NCBI RefSeq assembly: GCF_963665995.1
Contig: NZ_OY762512.1
Span: 3,844,001 to 3,908,000 of the forward strand
Direction: 5' to 3'
Source of the DNA: Pleurocapsa sp. FMAR1
GTDB taxonomy: Bacteria > Cyanobacteriota > Cyanobacteriia > Cyanobacteriales > Xenococcaceae
Length of the DNA stretch: 64,000 nt
How positions within the stretch are numbered: position 1 is the first letter of the stretch; every line of letters starts with the position of its first letter. Position numbers and translations under genes: made by a program. The notes beneath the pieces were generated by a model that saw only the letters and a program-made list of their open reading frames with translations, was not told the origin of the DNA and made no database searches. Positions 18,329 through 27,007 of the stretch are shown piece by piece.

Positions 18329-19684
18329 ATGCTTAACAAATTCAAATTATTAGATGAAAAACTAAGCCCAGGATTAAAGAAAATTATTTCCAGTATAGGC
18401 TGGTTAACCGCAGAGCGCGTCTTTATGATGGGCATATCATTTTTTGTGGGCATTAATGTAATACGATATCTCGGTCCAGGAAATTATGGAAAATTAAGCT
18501 ATAGCATCAGTTTTGCTGGTCTAATTGGCGTGATTGCCAAATTAGGTTTAGATCAAATCGTAGTCCGCAATCTAGTCAAGGACGAAGAGTCTACCCAAGA
18601 AATATTGGGAACAGCTTTTTTGCTGAAGTTGATTGGCTCTTTATTTACAGTTGCTTTGATTGGGATCGGTATTTGGATTTTCAGTAATGATAGTCAAATT
18701 CGCTGGATGACAGTGATTGTGGGCATTGGCTTAGTATTTACTGCTTTTGAGATCATCGACTTTTGGTTTCAGTCAAAAGTCTTATCAAAACCAATGGCTG
18801 TCGTCAGAAGCGGACAACTAATTTTGACAAGTGCGGCTAAATTAGTCCTAATTTTCGGAAAATTCCCTTTGATGGCATTTGCCTGGGTGTTTCTAGCAGA
18901 ATTTGTGCTAAAAGCAATCGGCATGATTTGGATTTATAATCAAAGCCGTCAGTCTATTCTTCGCTGGCAGATCAGTTGGTCAAAAGCGACAGAATTAATG
19001 AAAGATTCCTGGCCTCTAATTTTGTCTGGCGTAATGATTTTGATCTATATGAAAATCGATCAGGTAATGCTGGGTAATATGGCAGGAAATAAAGCCGTAG
19101 GTAACTATGCAGCAGCGGTAAAATTATCCGAACCCTGCTACTTTGTACCAGGAGCAATTTGCTCTTCTATATTTCCCGCACTGATTCAGGCTAAACTAAG
19201 AAACCAGCAGGAATATCAAAATAAAATACAGCAGCTATATGATTTGATGGCTTGGCTTGCTTTGGCAATTGCAATTCCCATAACTTTTGTCTCAGATATT
19301 TTGGCTACTACTTTGCTTGGTCAAGAATATGCTGAGGTAGGCACAATCTTAAGATTACATATTTGGGCTAGTCCTTTTGTTTTTTTGGGAGTAGCTCAGA
19401 GTAAATGGTTAATGGCGGAAAATTTTACTCGTTTCAGCATGATGGCGACTTCTTTGGGAGCTTTATCTAATATAATTCTAAATTTTTTGTTGATTCCTCA
19501 GTATGAAGGCGTTGGTGCAGCGATCGCTACTGTAACATCATATGCTATTGCGACTTACTTATCCTGTATTTTTTACCCTCCAGTATATAAAAATGCCTGG
19601 ATGTTGACTAAGGCTTTATTTATACCACTACGTTGGCGTCAAAACCTAATTTATTTGAGGAATATCAGAAAAGTTTTTTCGTAA
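18329..19684 (+). CDS. Wzx-type polysaccharide flippase
   Basis: A 451-residue membrane protein with about 12 or more hydrophobic helices. It starts with the MOP-family pattern '...ISSIGWLTAERVFMMG' and 'YLGPGNYGKLSYSISF', then 'IDFWFQSKVLSKPMAVVRS' and 'MILIYMKIDQVMLGNMAGNK', all typical of oligosaccharide-unit flippases (Wzx/RfbX). It would flip lipid-linked repeat units made by the surrounding glycosyltransferases to the periplasm for polymerisation by the 24.3-kb gene product. Its start immediately follows the stop of the previous gene. A 30-bp piece of this gene recurs at 20539-20568. Confidence 0.88.
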   Translation: MLNKFKLLDEKLSPGLKKIISSIGWLTAERVFMMGISFFVGINVIRYLGPGNYGKLSYSISFAGLIGVIAKLGLDQIVVRNLVKDEESTQEILGTAFLLKLIGSLFTVALIGIGIWIFSNDSQIRWMTVIVGIGLVFTAFEIIDFWFQSKVLSKPMAVVRSGQLILTSAAKLVLIFGKFPLMAFAWVFLAEFVLKAIGMIWIYNQSRQSILRWQISWSKATELMKDSWPLILSGVMILIYMKIDQVMLGNMAGNKAVGNYAAAVKLSEPCYFVPGAICSSIFPALIQAKLRNQQEYQNKIQQLYDLMAWLALAIAIPITFVSDILATTLLGQEYAEVGTILRLHIWASPFVFLGVAQSKWLMAENFTRFSMMATSLGALSNIILNFLLIPQYEGVGAAIATVTSYAIATYLSCIFYPPVYKNAWMLTKALFIPLRWRQNLIYLRNIRKVFS

Positions 19685-19744
19685 AAATCCAATGATTATT
19701 ATTGATTACTTGTACACATAACTAAACCAAAGCTAAATATTCAT

Positions 19745-20479
19745 ATGCAAAGTATCAAAAGACGATACCAAAGTTTTAAAAAGAAATACGAATTGGTTAG
19801 GAGGAAGTCATACGAAGCTTTTGGCTCATCCAAATATTCTAGAGCATCATTAAATGATATAGATCGTAAATTAGAAAAATATTTGGATTATCGAAATGGT
19901 TTTTTTATTGAAGTTGGTGGAAATGATGGCTTCAATCAAAGTAATACTTACTATCTTGAAAAATTCAGAGATTGGCAGGGAATTTTAGTAGAAGGAATAC
20001 CAGATCTTTATAATAAATGTGTTCGTGAACGAAAAAATTCAAAAGTATTTAATTATGCTTTAGTTTCTGCTGATTTTAAAGAATCACATATTACTATGAG
20101 TTATGCCTACCTAATGTCTTTTGTAAAAGGAGCTCTTAAAAGTAATGATGCTGAAACAAATTATTTAAAAGAATGGATTATAGGTGAAAAGAAATGTAAT
20201 AAAAGAGATGTGGTTTCCTATGAAATAAAAGTCCCGACTAAAACCTTAACTGCAATTTTAGATGAATGTAATGTTGAAGAAATTGATTTTTTTTCATTAG
20301 ATGTAGAGGGGTATGAATTAAATGTACTGAAAGGACTTGATTTTAAACGATATAAACCAAAATATATGTTAATCGAGGCAAGATTTAAAGAAGAAATAGA
20401 TGAATATATTTCCGATCTGTACGTTCAAGTGGATCAACTGTCATATCATGATTTCCTCTATAAATGTAAAACTAAATGA
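19745..20479 (+). CDS. FkbM-family methyltransferase
   Basis: A 244-residue SAM-dependent methyltransferase. The cofactor motif 'FIEVGGNDGFNQSNT' is at about residues 54-68 (with the ExGxNxG pattern of FkbM proteins), followed by 'LVEGIPDLYNKC'. The family's second block 'IDFFSLDVEGYELNVLKGL' lies near residues 181-199. FkbM enzymes O-methylate sugars or polyketides, and in polysaccharide loci they usually cap or decorate glycans. The last 51 bp of this gene are duplicated at 21698-21748. Confidence 0.85.
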   Translation: MQSIKRRYQSFKKKYELVRRKSYEAFGSSKYSRASLNDIDRKLEKYLDYRNGFFIEVGGNDGFNQSNTYYLEKFRDWQGILVEGIPDLYNKCVRERKNSKVFNYALVSADFKESHITMSYAYLMSFVKGALKSNDAETNYLKEWIIGEKKCNKRDVVSYEIKVPTKTLTAILDECNVEEIDFFSLDVEGYELNVLKGLDFKRYKPKYMLIEARFKEEIDEYISDLYVQVDQLSYHDFLYKCKTK

Positions 20480-20538
20480 TAAATGTCTTATCGTTGATTA
20501 AAACCTAATTTTCATTAGAAAGATCTCCCAGTAGACGA

Positions 20539-20568
20539 TTAATGGCTGAATATTTTACTCGTTTCAGC
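20539..20568 (+). pseudogene. 30-bp remnant resembling the flippase gene
   Basis: Bases 20539-20568 match 19409-19438 inside the flippase gene at 28 of 30 positions, in the same orientation. They lie in a short non-coding gap after fkbM. This looks like the leftover of a second flippase copy lost by recombination. Confidence 0.6.
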
Positions 20569-20641
20569 TCGTTCTCAATCTCCTTCTTTAAGAACTCGAT
20601 CAAATTCAATTTTGAATATTTTAACGAGATACTTAATTTTT

Positions 20642-21559
20642 ATGAGCAAAAAAATAATTGATATTGCGAAAAAAGCCAAAGAATCCCTAAGATTAAAATC
20701 TGCAAAAACCAATAAAGTTTACAAAAATCTTGTACAGGCAGAAATTGTCAATCATCTCATTAGAAGTTTTTTAGTTTTAGATACTCCCTTAATGATTTCT
20801 CGCTTCGGATCAACTGAAGCTGCTTGTACAGATTTTTTTTTGAGGAAGAGACCTAAACAGCAATACAAAGATTGGATTAGAAACCAGATGATTAATAATT
20901 CAGGATTTTTTCCTGCTGATGATTTGTCACTTGATAAATTTGCTCAATTAAACTCTGACTCAATTAAGCAAGTAGATCTCTTAGGTGTTTGGTATCCTCT
21001 AGGCGAAACGAAAATTATTCAAAATTTATGCCCAGAAGCTTATCTTGTCCCGCTATATTCTTTAGAACCTTATTTTCATAAGAATCCTTGGAGCTATCTG
21101 CTTAAAGGTAAAAGGGTTTTAGTCGTTCACCCTTTTGCAGAATCAATCCAGGAAAATTTTTTAAATAGTAGGAATCGACTGTTTAAAGATCCACAAACCC
21201 TACCAGATTTTGATCTCCAGGTTTTTAAAGCAGTTCAGAGTATGGGTGGTGATTGTAACTTTAATAACTGGTTTGATGCTTTTGATTATATGCGCGATGA
21301 AATTAGTAAAAGAGAATTTGAGATTGCGATTATAGGATGTGGTGCCTACGGCTTACCCTTAGCTGCTTTTGTTAAAGATTTGGGTAAGAAAGCAATTCAT
21401 CTCGGAGGTGCAACTCAAATATTGTTTGGTATTCGAGGACAAAGGTGGGATACAAAACCCTTTTTCCAAAGTCTATTCAATGAATTTTGGACTTCTCCTC
21501 AAGCATCTGAGATTCCAGACATCCTTCAACAGAATCAAATAATTCGAGATTATTGGTAA
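20642..21559 (+). CDS. GT-D fold glycosyltransferase-like protein
   Basis: A 305-residue protein, start chosen at the ATG at 20642 (an in-frame TTG lies at 20612). 'LMISRFGSTEAACTDFF' (about residues 51-67) sits where GT-D/DUF1792 glycosyltransferases carry their 'RFGDGE' metal-binding motif; here the Asp is replaced (RFGSTE) and only Glu is kept. The C-terminal 'IIGCGAYGLPLAAFVKDLGK' followed by 'AIHLGGATQILFGIRGQRW' corresponds to the GT-D nucleotide-binding end. Such proteins occur in capsule and O-antigen loci. Role as a transferase is inferred from this resemblance and context, not proven. It is flanked by remnants of two neighbouring genes. Confidence 0.55.
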   Translation: MSKKIIDIAKKAKESLRLKSAKTNKVYKNLVQAEIVNHLIRSFLVLDTPLMISRFGSTEAACTDFFLRKRPKQQYKDWIRNQMINNSGFFPADDLSLDKFAQLNSDSIKQVDLLGVWYPLGETKIIQNLCPEAYLVPLYSLEPYFHKNPWSYLLKGKRVLVVHPFAESIQENFLNSRNRLFKDPQTLPDFDLQVFKAVQSMGGDCNFNNWFDAFDYMRDEISKREFEIAIIGCGAYGLPLAAFVKDLGKKAIHLGGATQILFGIRGQRWDTKPFFQSLFNEFWTSPQASEIPDILQQNQIIRDYW

Positions 21560-21697
21560 TTTGAGTTCGGATGATGTCTTAAAAGTATGAAAACCTTAAT
21601 TAAAACTTTCTACCAGAGATAACTATAAGTTTTATAGATAATATAGGTATAATGCTGAAATTAACCGCGAATCCTCATCGATTGCCATAAAACACAA

Positions 21698-21748
21698 TGG
21701 ATCAACTTTCGTATCATGATTTTCTCTATAAATGTAAAATTAAATGAT
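21698..21748 (+). pseudogene. 51-bp remnant of an fkbM 3' end
   Basis: Bases 21698-21748 match the last codons and stop region of the fkbM gene (20430-20480) with 4 differences in 51 bp, same orientation. The preserved frame would read '...DQLSYHDFLYKCKIK' then a stop. No upstream fkbM body remains, so this is the tail of a deleted second copy. Confidence 0.75.
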
Positions 21749-21789
21749 TAATTACTTAATGACTAATTAGTTATAGTTTGCAAGTTTCT

Positions 21790-22758
21790 ATGATCGACCC
21801 AACTATAACTGTCGAAGAACAGATGCCTGATTTTCAGCTTGAAACTCCAGTTGTTTTTATAATCTTTAAACGACCAGATACGACTGAAAAAGTATTCGAG
21901 GCAATTCGCCAAGCCAAACCACCTAAACTTTTGGTAATTGCAGATGGTTCTCGTTCTGACAAACCAGGAGAAGCGGAAAAGTGTGCTGCTGCAAGAGAAA
22001 TTATAGATCGAGTTGACTGGGATTGCGAAATTTTAAAGAACTATTCAGAAATTAATTTGGGCTGCGCCAAGCGAGTTTCTAGTGGTTTAGATTGGGTATT
22101 TGAGCAAGTACCAGAAGCCATTATTTTAGAAGATGATTGTTTACCTCATCCTACATTCTTTCGCTTTTGTGAAGAACTGCTGAAGAGGTATAGATATGAT
22201 GAACGAATTGCTTCGATATCTGGTCAAAATGTCCAGCTAGGACGCAACAAAACTGAATATAGTTATTACTTCTCTCGCTATCCCCACATCTGGGGTTGGG
22301 CAACTTGGAGAAGATCCTGGCAGTATTATGACTTTGATATGAAGCTTTGGCCAGAAATCAAAGCGAAGAATTTGCTGCGTAACATATTGCAAGATCCAGA
22401 GGCGAAAAAATGCTGGAGTGAGATTTTTCAGTCTACATATGAGCATGATAAACGTATAGATAACTGGGACTTTCAATGGACATTTTCCTGTTGGGTTGAG
22501 AGCAAATTGAGCATTCTGGCAAACGTAAATTTAATCTCCAATACTGGTTTTGGTCTAGAATCAACTAACACGAATAATGAAAAAAGCTTATATAGCAATC
22601 TAGCCGTAGAAGCAATAGAATTTCCTATGAAACATCCACCATATGTAATTCGTGATACACAAGCAGATAGATTTACACAGAAAACTTTATTCAATTATCT
22701 AGGTATTATTAAGAAGATTGGCGTTAAAATCGAAAGATTTTGGGAAATATGGTCATAA
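21790..22758 (+). CDS. GT2-like glycosyltransferase (HlpA-type)
   Basis: A 322-residue GT-A fold protein, start at the ATG at 21790 (an in-frame TTG at 21778 is also possible). It begins 'TPVVFIIFKRPDTTEKVFEA'. It carries the acidic metal/donor motif 'AIILEDDCLPHPTFFRF' near residues 114-130 and a tryptophan-rich 'YPHIWGWATWRRSWQYYDFD' acceptor segment. This arrangement is known in proteins annotated as glycosyltransferases or hemolytic protein HlpA-like in polysaccharide loci. It is probably cytosolic and adds one sugar of the repeat unit. Confidence 0.75.
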   Translation: MIDPTITVEEQMPDFQLETPVVFIIFKRPDTTEKVFEAIRQAKPPKLLVIADGSRSDKPGEAEKCAAAREIIDRVDWDCEILKNYSEINLGCAKRVSSGLDWVFEQVPEAIILEDDCLPHPTFFRFCEELLKRYRYDERIASISGQNVQLGRNKTEYSYYFSRYPHIWGWATWRRSWQYYDFDMKLWPEIKAKNLLRNILQDPEAKKCWSEIFQSTYEHDKRIDNWDFQWTFSCWVESKLSILANVNLISNTGFGLESTNTNNEKSLYSNLAVEAIEFPMKHPPYVIRDTQADRFTQKTLFNYLGIIKKIGVKIERFWEIWS

Positions 22759-22823
22759 CTTCAGATTAACCCAAAGATGAACTTACAACAACTTTAAATA
22801 AAAGCTAGAATCAGTGTAGTAGC

Positions 22824-22893
22824 GTTTTATAAACAGCAAACTGGTTTGGAAAATCTCAACAAAACTAAAACTAATGGTCGCTGTTTATAAAAC
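22824..22893. repeat. 14-bp perfect inverted repeat pair
   Basis: GTTTTATAAACAGC at 22824-22837 and its exact complement at 22880-22893, separated by 42 nt, in the 253-bp gap between two glycosyltransferase genes. It could form a stem-loop or be the ends of a tiny non-coding element. No T-tract follows. Confidence 0.6.
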
Positions 22894-23011
22894 TAAAGTC
22901 GTTTGCAAAATAAGCATTTTTCGTGAAGTTAATTGTTTGAAATTTCACCTCAACTAATTGTTATTATAACCGACTCAGGATATAGCTACCTGTAGCTATT
23001 CATTATTAATT

Positions 23012-24262
23012 ATGAATGTTTTGCTTCTTAGTACTTCTGATGTTAAGGGAGGCGCTGCACGTGCGGCATATCGATTACATCAAGGCTTTAAAAATATCGA
23101 TCATCATTCTCAGATGTTAGTCCAAACTAAGCATACTGACGATCAACAAGTTATTGGTTTTTCAGATGAATCAGGTATAGGAAAAATTACTGCTGGGTCA
23201 AGACTAAGTTTAGGTCAACTGCCGTTGAGATTTTATCGCGATCATGATAGTTTTTATTCTCTTCAATGGCTTCCAGATAAGATTGCTTCTAAAGTTATTC
23301 AACTTAATCCAGATGTGATCAACCTACACTGGATTTGTAATAGTTATCTACAGATTGAAACTCTGGCAAAGTTAAACAAACCCTTGGTTTGGACGCTTCA
23401 TGATATGTGGCCATTTACAGGGGGATGCCACTATAGTCGTGAGTGCGATCGCTATATGGCTTCTTGTGGTAGCTGTCCTCTACTTGGCAGCAGCAAAGAT
23501 TGGGACTTATCTCGTTGGGTATGGCAACGCAAAGCAAAAGCCTGGAAAAATCTCAATCTGACCATTGTTAGTCCTAGCTATTGGTTGGCTAAGTGTGCCA
23601 GTTCGAGTTACTTATTTCAAGATTTACCAATCAAAGTAATTCCCAATAGTATTGACACGAAAAAGTATAGACCAATTAATCGCCAGGTAGCGCGAAAACT
23701 GCTTCGTCTACCTCAAGACAAGCAACTAGTTCTATTCGGGTCAATGAAAGCAACTAGGGACAAAAGAAAAGGATTTCAATTTCTGCAACCAGTACTACAA
23801 AAGTTGAGTCAATCTGGGTGGCAAGATAAGTTAGAGTTGGTAATTTTTGGAGCTTCTCGATCTGATAATCTACCTGAGTTTGGTTTACCATCTCACTATG
23901 TAGGCAATTTGAACGACGATCTTTCTTTGGCGGCAGTATATTCGGCTGCGGATATTTTTGTCTTGCCTTCAGTTCAAGATAACTTACCTAACACTATCAT
24001 GGAGGCGATCGCCTGTGGTACTCCTTGTGTCGCCTTTGATATTGGTGGCATACCCGATCTGATCGAACACCAAAAAAATGGCTATTTAGCCCAACCTTTC
24101 CAAACTGAAGACTTGGCTCAAGGAATTGCTTGGGTGCTAGAAAAAGAAGAAAGACATCAGAAATTGTCCCACCGCGCTCGTGAAAAAGCAGAACAAGAGT
24201 TTACTATGCAGATCCAAGCAAGTCGTTATTTATCTCTTTTTAAGGAAACTATGGATAATTAG
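23012..24262 (+). CDS. GT4-family glycosyltransferase (WcaC-like)
   Basis: A 416-residue GT4 enzyme. It starts 'LLLSTSDVKGGAARAAYRLH' and has the cysteine-bearing segment 'FTGGCHYSRECDRYMASCGS' (about residues 138-157) seen in colanic-acid-type WcaC/WcaI transferases. The donor site is 'VLPSVQDNLPNTIMEAIACG' then 'TPCVAFDIGGIPDLI', containing E-x7-E. Cytosolic; adds a sugar to the lipid-linked repeat unit. It is followed 75 bp later by the polymerase/ligase gene. Confidence 0.85.
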   Translation: MNVLLLSTSDVKGGAARAAYRLHQGFKNIDHHSQMLVQTKHTDDQQVIGFSDESGIGKITAGSRLSLGQLPLRFYRDHDSFYSLQWLPDKIASKVIQLNPDVINLHWICNSYLQIETLAKLNKPLVWTLHDMWPFTGGCHYSRECDRYMASCGSCPLLGSSKDWDLSRWVWQRKAKAWKNLNLTIVSPSYWLAKCASSSYLFQDLPIKVIPNSIDTKKYRPINRQVARKLLRLPQDKQLVLFGSMKATRDKRKGFQFLQPVLQKLSQSGWQDKLELVIFGASRSDNLPEFGLPSHYVGNLNDDLSLAAVYSAADIFVLPSVQDNLPNTIMEAIACGTPCVAFDIGGIPDLIEHQKNGYLAQPFQTEDLAQGIAWVLEKEERHQKLSHRAREKAEQEFTMQIQASRYLSLFKETMDN

Positions 24263-24337
24263 GCAATTAATGAAGTACGTAAATAAGCTTAACTGTAGTT
24301 GTCTAAAACTTAATTCAGCAAAGCTATTTTAAATATT

Positions 24338-25711
24338 ATGATAGACCTAATTTTATATCCACCAGTATTGGGGGCAACATTAGTTGCTTTAATTGCTAGT
24401 TTTATCATCTTATTTTATCTTACAAGAGACAAAGCGATCGCCTCGATTTTTGAGCAATTAGCCGTCTATATGTTTTTGTTTGTTGTCTCTGGGGTTAGCA
24501 TATTTCCTTTTTCCCATTTGGATCTTGCTTCCTTGGGAAGTCCTGAAAAAAACTTGTTTTCAGCCATTTTTCTATTTGTTGTCTACGCTGCTGTATTTAT
24601 TTTGCTGCGAGTTCGCGTCAGTCAAATTATCTTAAATGTAATAATTCTTTTTCAGCAAAATTATTTAAGCATATATCTCGGTCTGACAGTTTTTTCGGCT
24701 TTTTGGTCAGCAACCCCTTTCATAACTCTAAAAGCAGCAATATCTTTAGTCCTTATTAGCAGTTTTGCAGTTTACTTTGCTAGAAAGTATAATTGGCGAC
24801 AACTTCTTGAATTATTACGCTGGAATCAAACCTTCGTAGCCCTTTTAAGTGCCTTTTTGGCTATTTTTGTTCCTTCGGAAGGACTCAATGAAAAAGGATG
24901 GGCAGGAGCTCTTGGTCATCCTATCAATTTGGGAAATATGATGGCATTAACTGCTGCATTATGGTTGTTAAACGCTACGCAAAATTCTAAATATCGCCGG
25001 CGATCGTTACTGTTTTGTGTCCTGAGCATTGTCATTATGCAATTGGCTAACTCTGCTGGAGCATTTGTTGTTTTTCTCTCTTTAATAGTAATAATATTTA
25101 TTCCGCAAATATTTAGAAAGCTAACTTTTTTACAGGCTAATTTTCTGTTTACATTCATTTTGTCAATATTTGCGGCACCTAGTATTTGGTTATTCAGCAA
25201 CCCTAACAATACGATGTCTTTGTTAGGAAAAGATATGACCTTTACGGGAAGAGTTCCTTTGTGGAATTTATTAATCACGGAGATTATTCCAGAACGCCCT
25301 TGGTTTGGTTATGGATATTCTGGTTTTTGGCAACCATGGCGAGGTTCAGATAATCCTGCTGCTATAATTTTTCGTCTAATTGGAGACTGGGCAGTTCATG
25401 CTCATAATGGATTCTTAGATATTATTATTAGCGTGGGTTTGATTGGACTTATGATATTTGCTTTATCCTTTTTAAATAACGTTGGTAGGGCAATAAAATT
25501 AATATTTGGCAATCGCAGCCCTGAATCATTTGTGCCTCTGTTTATGTTGACGGATGTATTTATGACTAACCTTTCTCACTCTACAATTGTTATGCCGACC
25601 TACATATGGTTTTTGTACGTTCTGACAACAGTTCGATTGCAGATCGATAGCGGTCAGAAAAAGAAAAAAAGAAATTTAAGTTTATTTCAAAATCAAACAT
25701 TTACCTCCTAA
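24338..25711 (+). CDS. O-antigen polymerase/ligase (Wzy/WaaL) family membrane protein
   Basis: A 457-residue protein with about ten or more hydrophobic helices and the Wzy_C hallmark: a periplasmic loop with 'FTGRVPLWNLLITEIIPERP', 'WFGYGYSGFW' and the His-containing 'WAVHAHNGFLDIIISVGLIG' (about residues 350-369). Proteins of this family polymerise lipid-linked glycan units or ligate them to lipid A or other acceptors. Sitting with a flippase and many transferases, it probably polymerises the locus's glycan. The stop is 26 bp before the GH10 gene, suggesting cotranscription. Confidence 0.83.
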   Translation: MIDLILYPPVLGATLVALIASFIILFYLTRDKAIASIFEQLAVYMFLFVVSGVSIFPFSHLDLASLGSPEKNLFSAIFLFVVYAAVFILLRVRVSQIILNVIILFQQNYLSIYLGLTVFSAFWSATPFITLKAAISLVLISSFAVYFARKYNWRQLLELLRWNQTFVALLSAFLAIFVPSEGLNEKGWAGALGHPINLGNMMALTAALWLLNATQNSKYRRRSLLFCVLSIVIMQLANSAGAFVVFLSLIVIIFIPQIFRKLTFLQANFLFTFILSIFAAPSIWLFSNPNNTMSLLGKDMTFTGRVPLWNLLITEIIPERPWFGYGYSGFWQPWRGSDNPAAIIFRLIGDWAVHAHNGFLDIIISVGLIGLMIFALSFLNNVGRAIKLIFGNRSPESFVPLFMLTDVFMTNLSHSTIVMPTYIWFLYVLTTVRLQIDSGQKKKKRNLSLFQNQTFTS

Positions 25712-25737
25712 ATACTTTAAAAGAATAAATCTTTCAG

Positions 25738-26964
25738 ATGGGCAAAAAACGCAAATCAATCACAAGGCGAGCTTTTTTACTGGGTTTAAGTGCTTTAGCA
25801 GGTATTGCTGTAGTAATAGCGGGCAAATTGAAATTTAGAAAAGAGCGGATTTCAGAATCGGGCAAACCTAAAGAAGATTTTTCGGCAAAGGGAACAACTC
25901 CTTTAGGCGATCGCGCTGCCCCTAATGGACTGTTATATGGAGCATTTCCTCAGGCGGGATACCAGGATTTTGTTAAAGATCCCCTGTTTCAATCTCAGCT
26001 TGTGCAAGAGTGTCGTCTTTTAGTAATTAGTTTCTACTGGAATTGGGGAGGTATTCGTCCTAGTGAAAGTACATACGACTTTACTGCAACTGACTACTTT
26101 GCTAAATTTGGCGCAGAAAACGACATGGTGTTGCGAGGACATCCTTTAATATGGCATCGCTCTACTCCTGATTGGCTGCTGGCTAAATTTAATGACCCCA
26201 GTACGACTAGTCAAGAAATAAAAAATATAATGAGCGATAGTATTACCACTGTAGTAAAAAGATATGCAGGTAGAATTCATTCCTGGGATGTAGTCAATGA
26301 AGCAATTAATGTTGAAGATGGTCGAGCAGATGGATTTCGAGATACAAAGATAAGTGGTATTAATGACGTAAAATCTCCTAGTTGGCTTGATTTTCTGGGG
26401 ACAGATTACATTAACCTTGCTTTCCAAATTGCCTCACAAGCCGATCCTCAAGCAATGCTTACCTATAACGAATTTGGGCTGGACTATGACACTCCCGAAC
26501 AGGAAGCTAAAAGAATTGCCACATTGAAACTGCTAAAAAGTTTAAAAGCTAAGGGAACTCCAATTGATGCTTTTGGTATTCAGGCTCATTTGAATGCTGC
26601 TATGAATGATAAGTTTAGCCCCCAAAAGTTGCGTCAGTTTCTTAGGGATGTGGCTGATTTAGACTTAAAAATTATTATCTCTGAACTAGATGTTACAGAT
26701 AAATATCTTCAAGGAGATATTGCCCGTCGCGATCGCGCTGTTGCCCAAGCCTATCAAGATTTTTTGGCAGTCGCTCTAGATGAACCTGCGGTAGTTGCTG
26801 TAGCTACTTGGGGATTGAGCGATCGCTATAGTTGGATACAAGATAAAAATGAACCTCGTCAAGATGGTACTCTCCAGCGACCTTTACCTTTAGACGCTCA
26901 ATTAAATCGTAAACTGGCTTGGTATGCGATCGCCAACGCTTTTGATAATGCGCCTAAACGTTAA
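25738..26964 (+). CDS. Tat-exported GH10 endo-beta-1,4-xylanase-like glycanase
   Basis: A 408-residue exported glycoside hydrolase of family 10. The N-terminus has a twin-arginine signal, 'SITRRAFLLGLSALAGIAVV', at about residues 7-26. The catalytic (beta/alpha)8 barrel shows 'LRGHPLIWHRSTPDWL', the acid/base Glu188 in 'WDVVNEAI', and the nucleophile Glu316 in 'IIISELDVTD'; 'TYNEFGLDYD' and 'IDAFGIQAHL' are further GH10 landmarks. Classic substrates are xylans and related beta-1,4 glycans. Its place directly after the polymerase gene suggests trimming or release of the organism's own polysaccharide rather than digestion of plant material; this is inference. Confidence 0.88.
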   Translation: MGKKRKSITRRAFLLGLSALAGIAVVIAGKLKFRKERISESGKPKEDFSAKGTTPLGDRAAPNGLLYGAFPQAGYQDFVKDPLFQSQLVQECRLLVISFYWNWGGIRPSESTYDFTATDYFAKFGAENDMVLRGHPLIWHRSTPDWLLAKFNDPSTTSQEIKNIMSDSITTVVKRYAGRIHSWDVVNEAINVEDGRADGFRDTKISGINDVKSPSWLDFLGTDYINLAFQIASQADPQAMLTYNEFGLDYDTPEQEAKRIATLKLLKSLKAKGTPIDAFGIQAHLNAAMNDKFSPQKLRQFLRDVADLDLKIIISELDVTDKYLQGDIARRDRAVAQAYQDFLAVALDEPAVVAVATWGLSDRYSWIQDKNEPRQDGTLQRPLPLDAQLNRKLAWYAIANAFDNAPKR

Positions 26965-27007
26965 ACTATTGTACGCACTAAAAAAATACTCGTTTTTATT
27001 TAAATAC

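Noticed and set aside
24916-25278. 120-codon minus-strand frame inside the polymerase/ligase gene
   Set aside because: Antisense to a membrane protein gene with clear Wzy_C motifs; no start signal.
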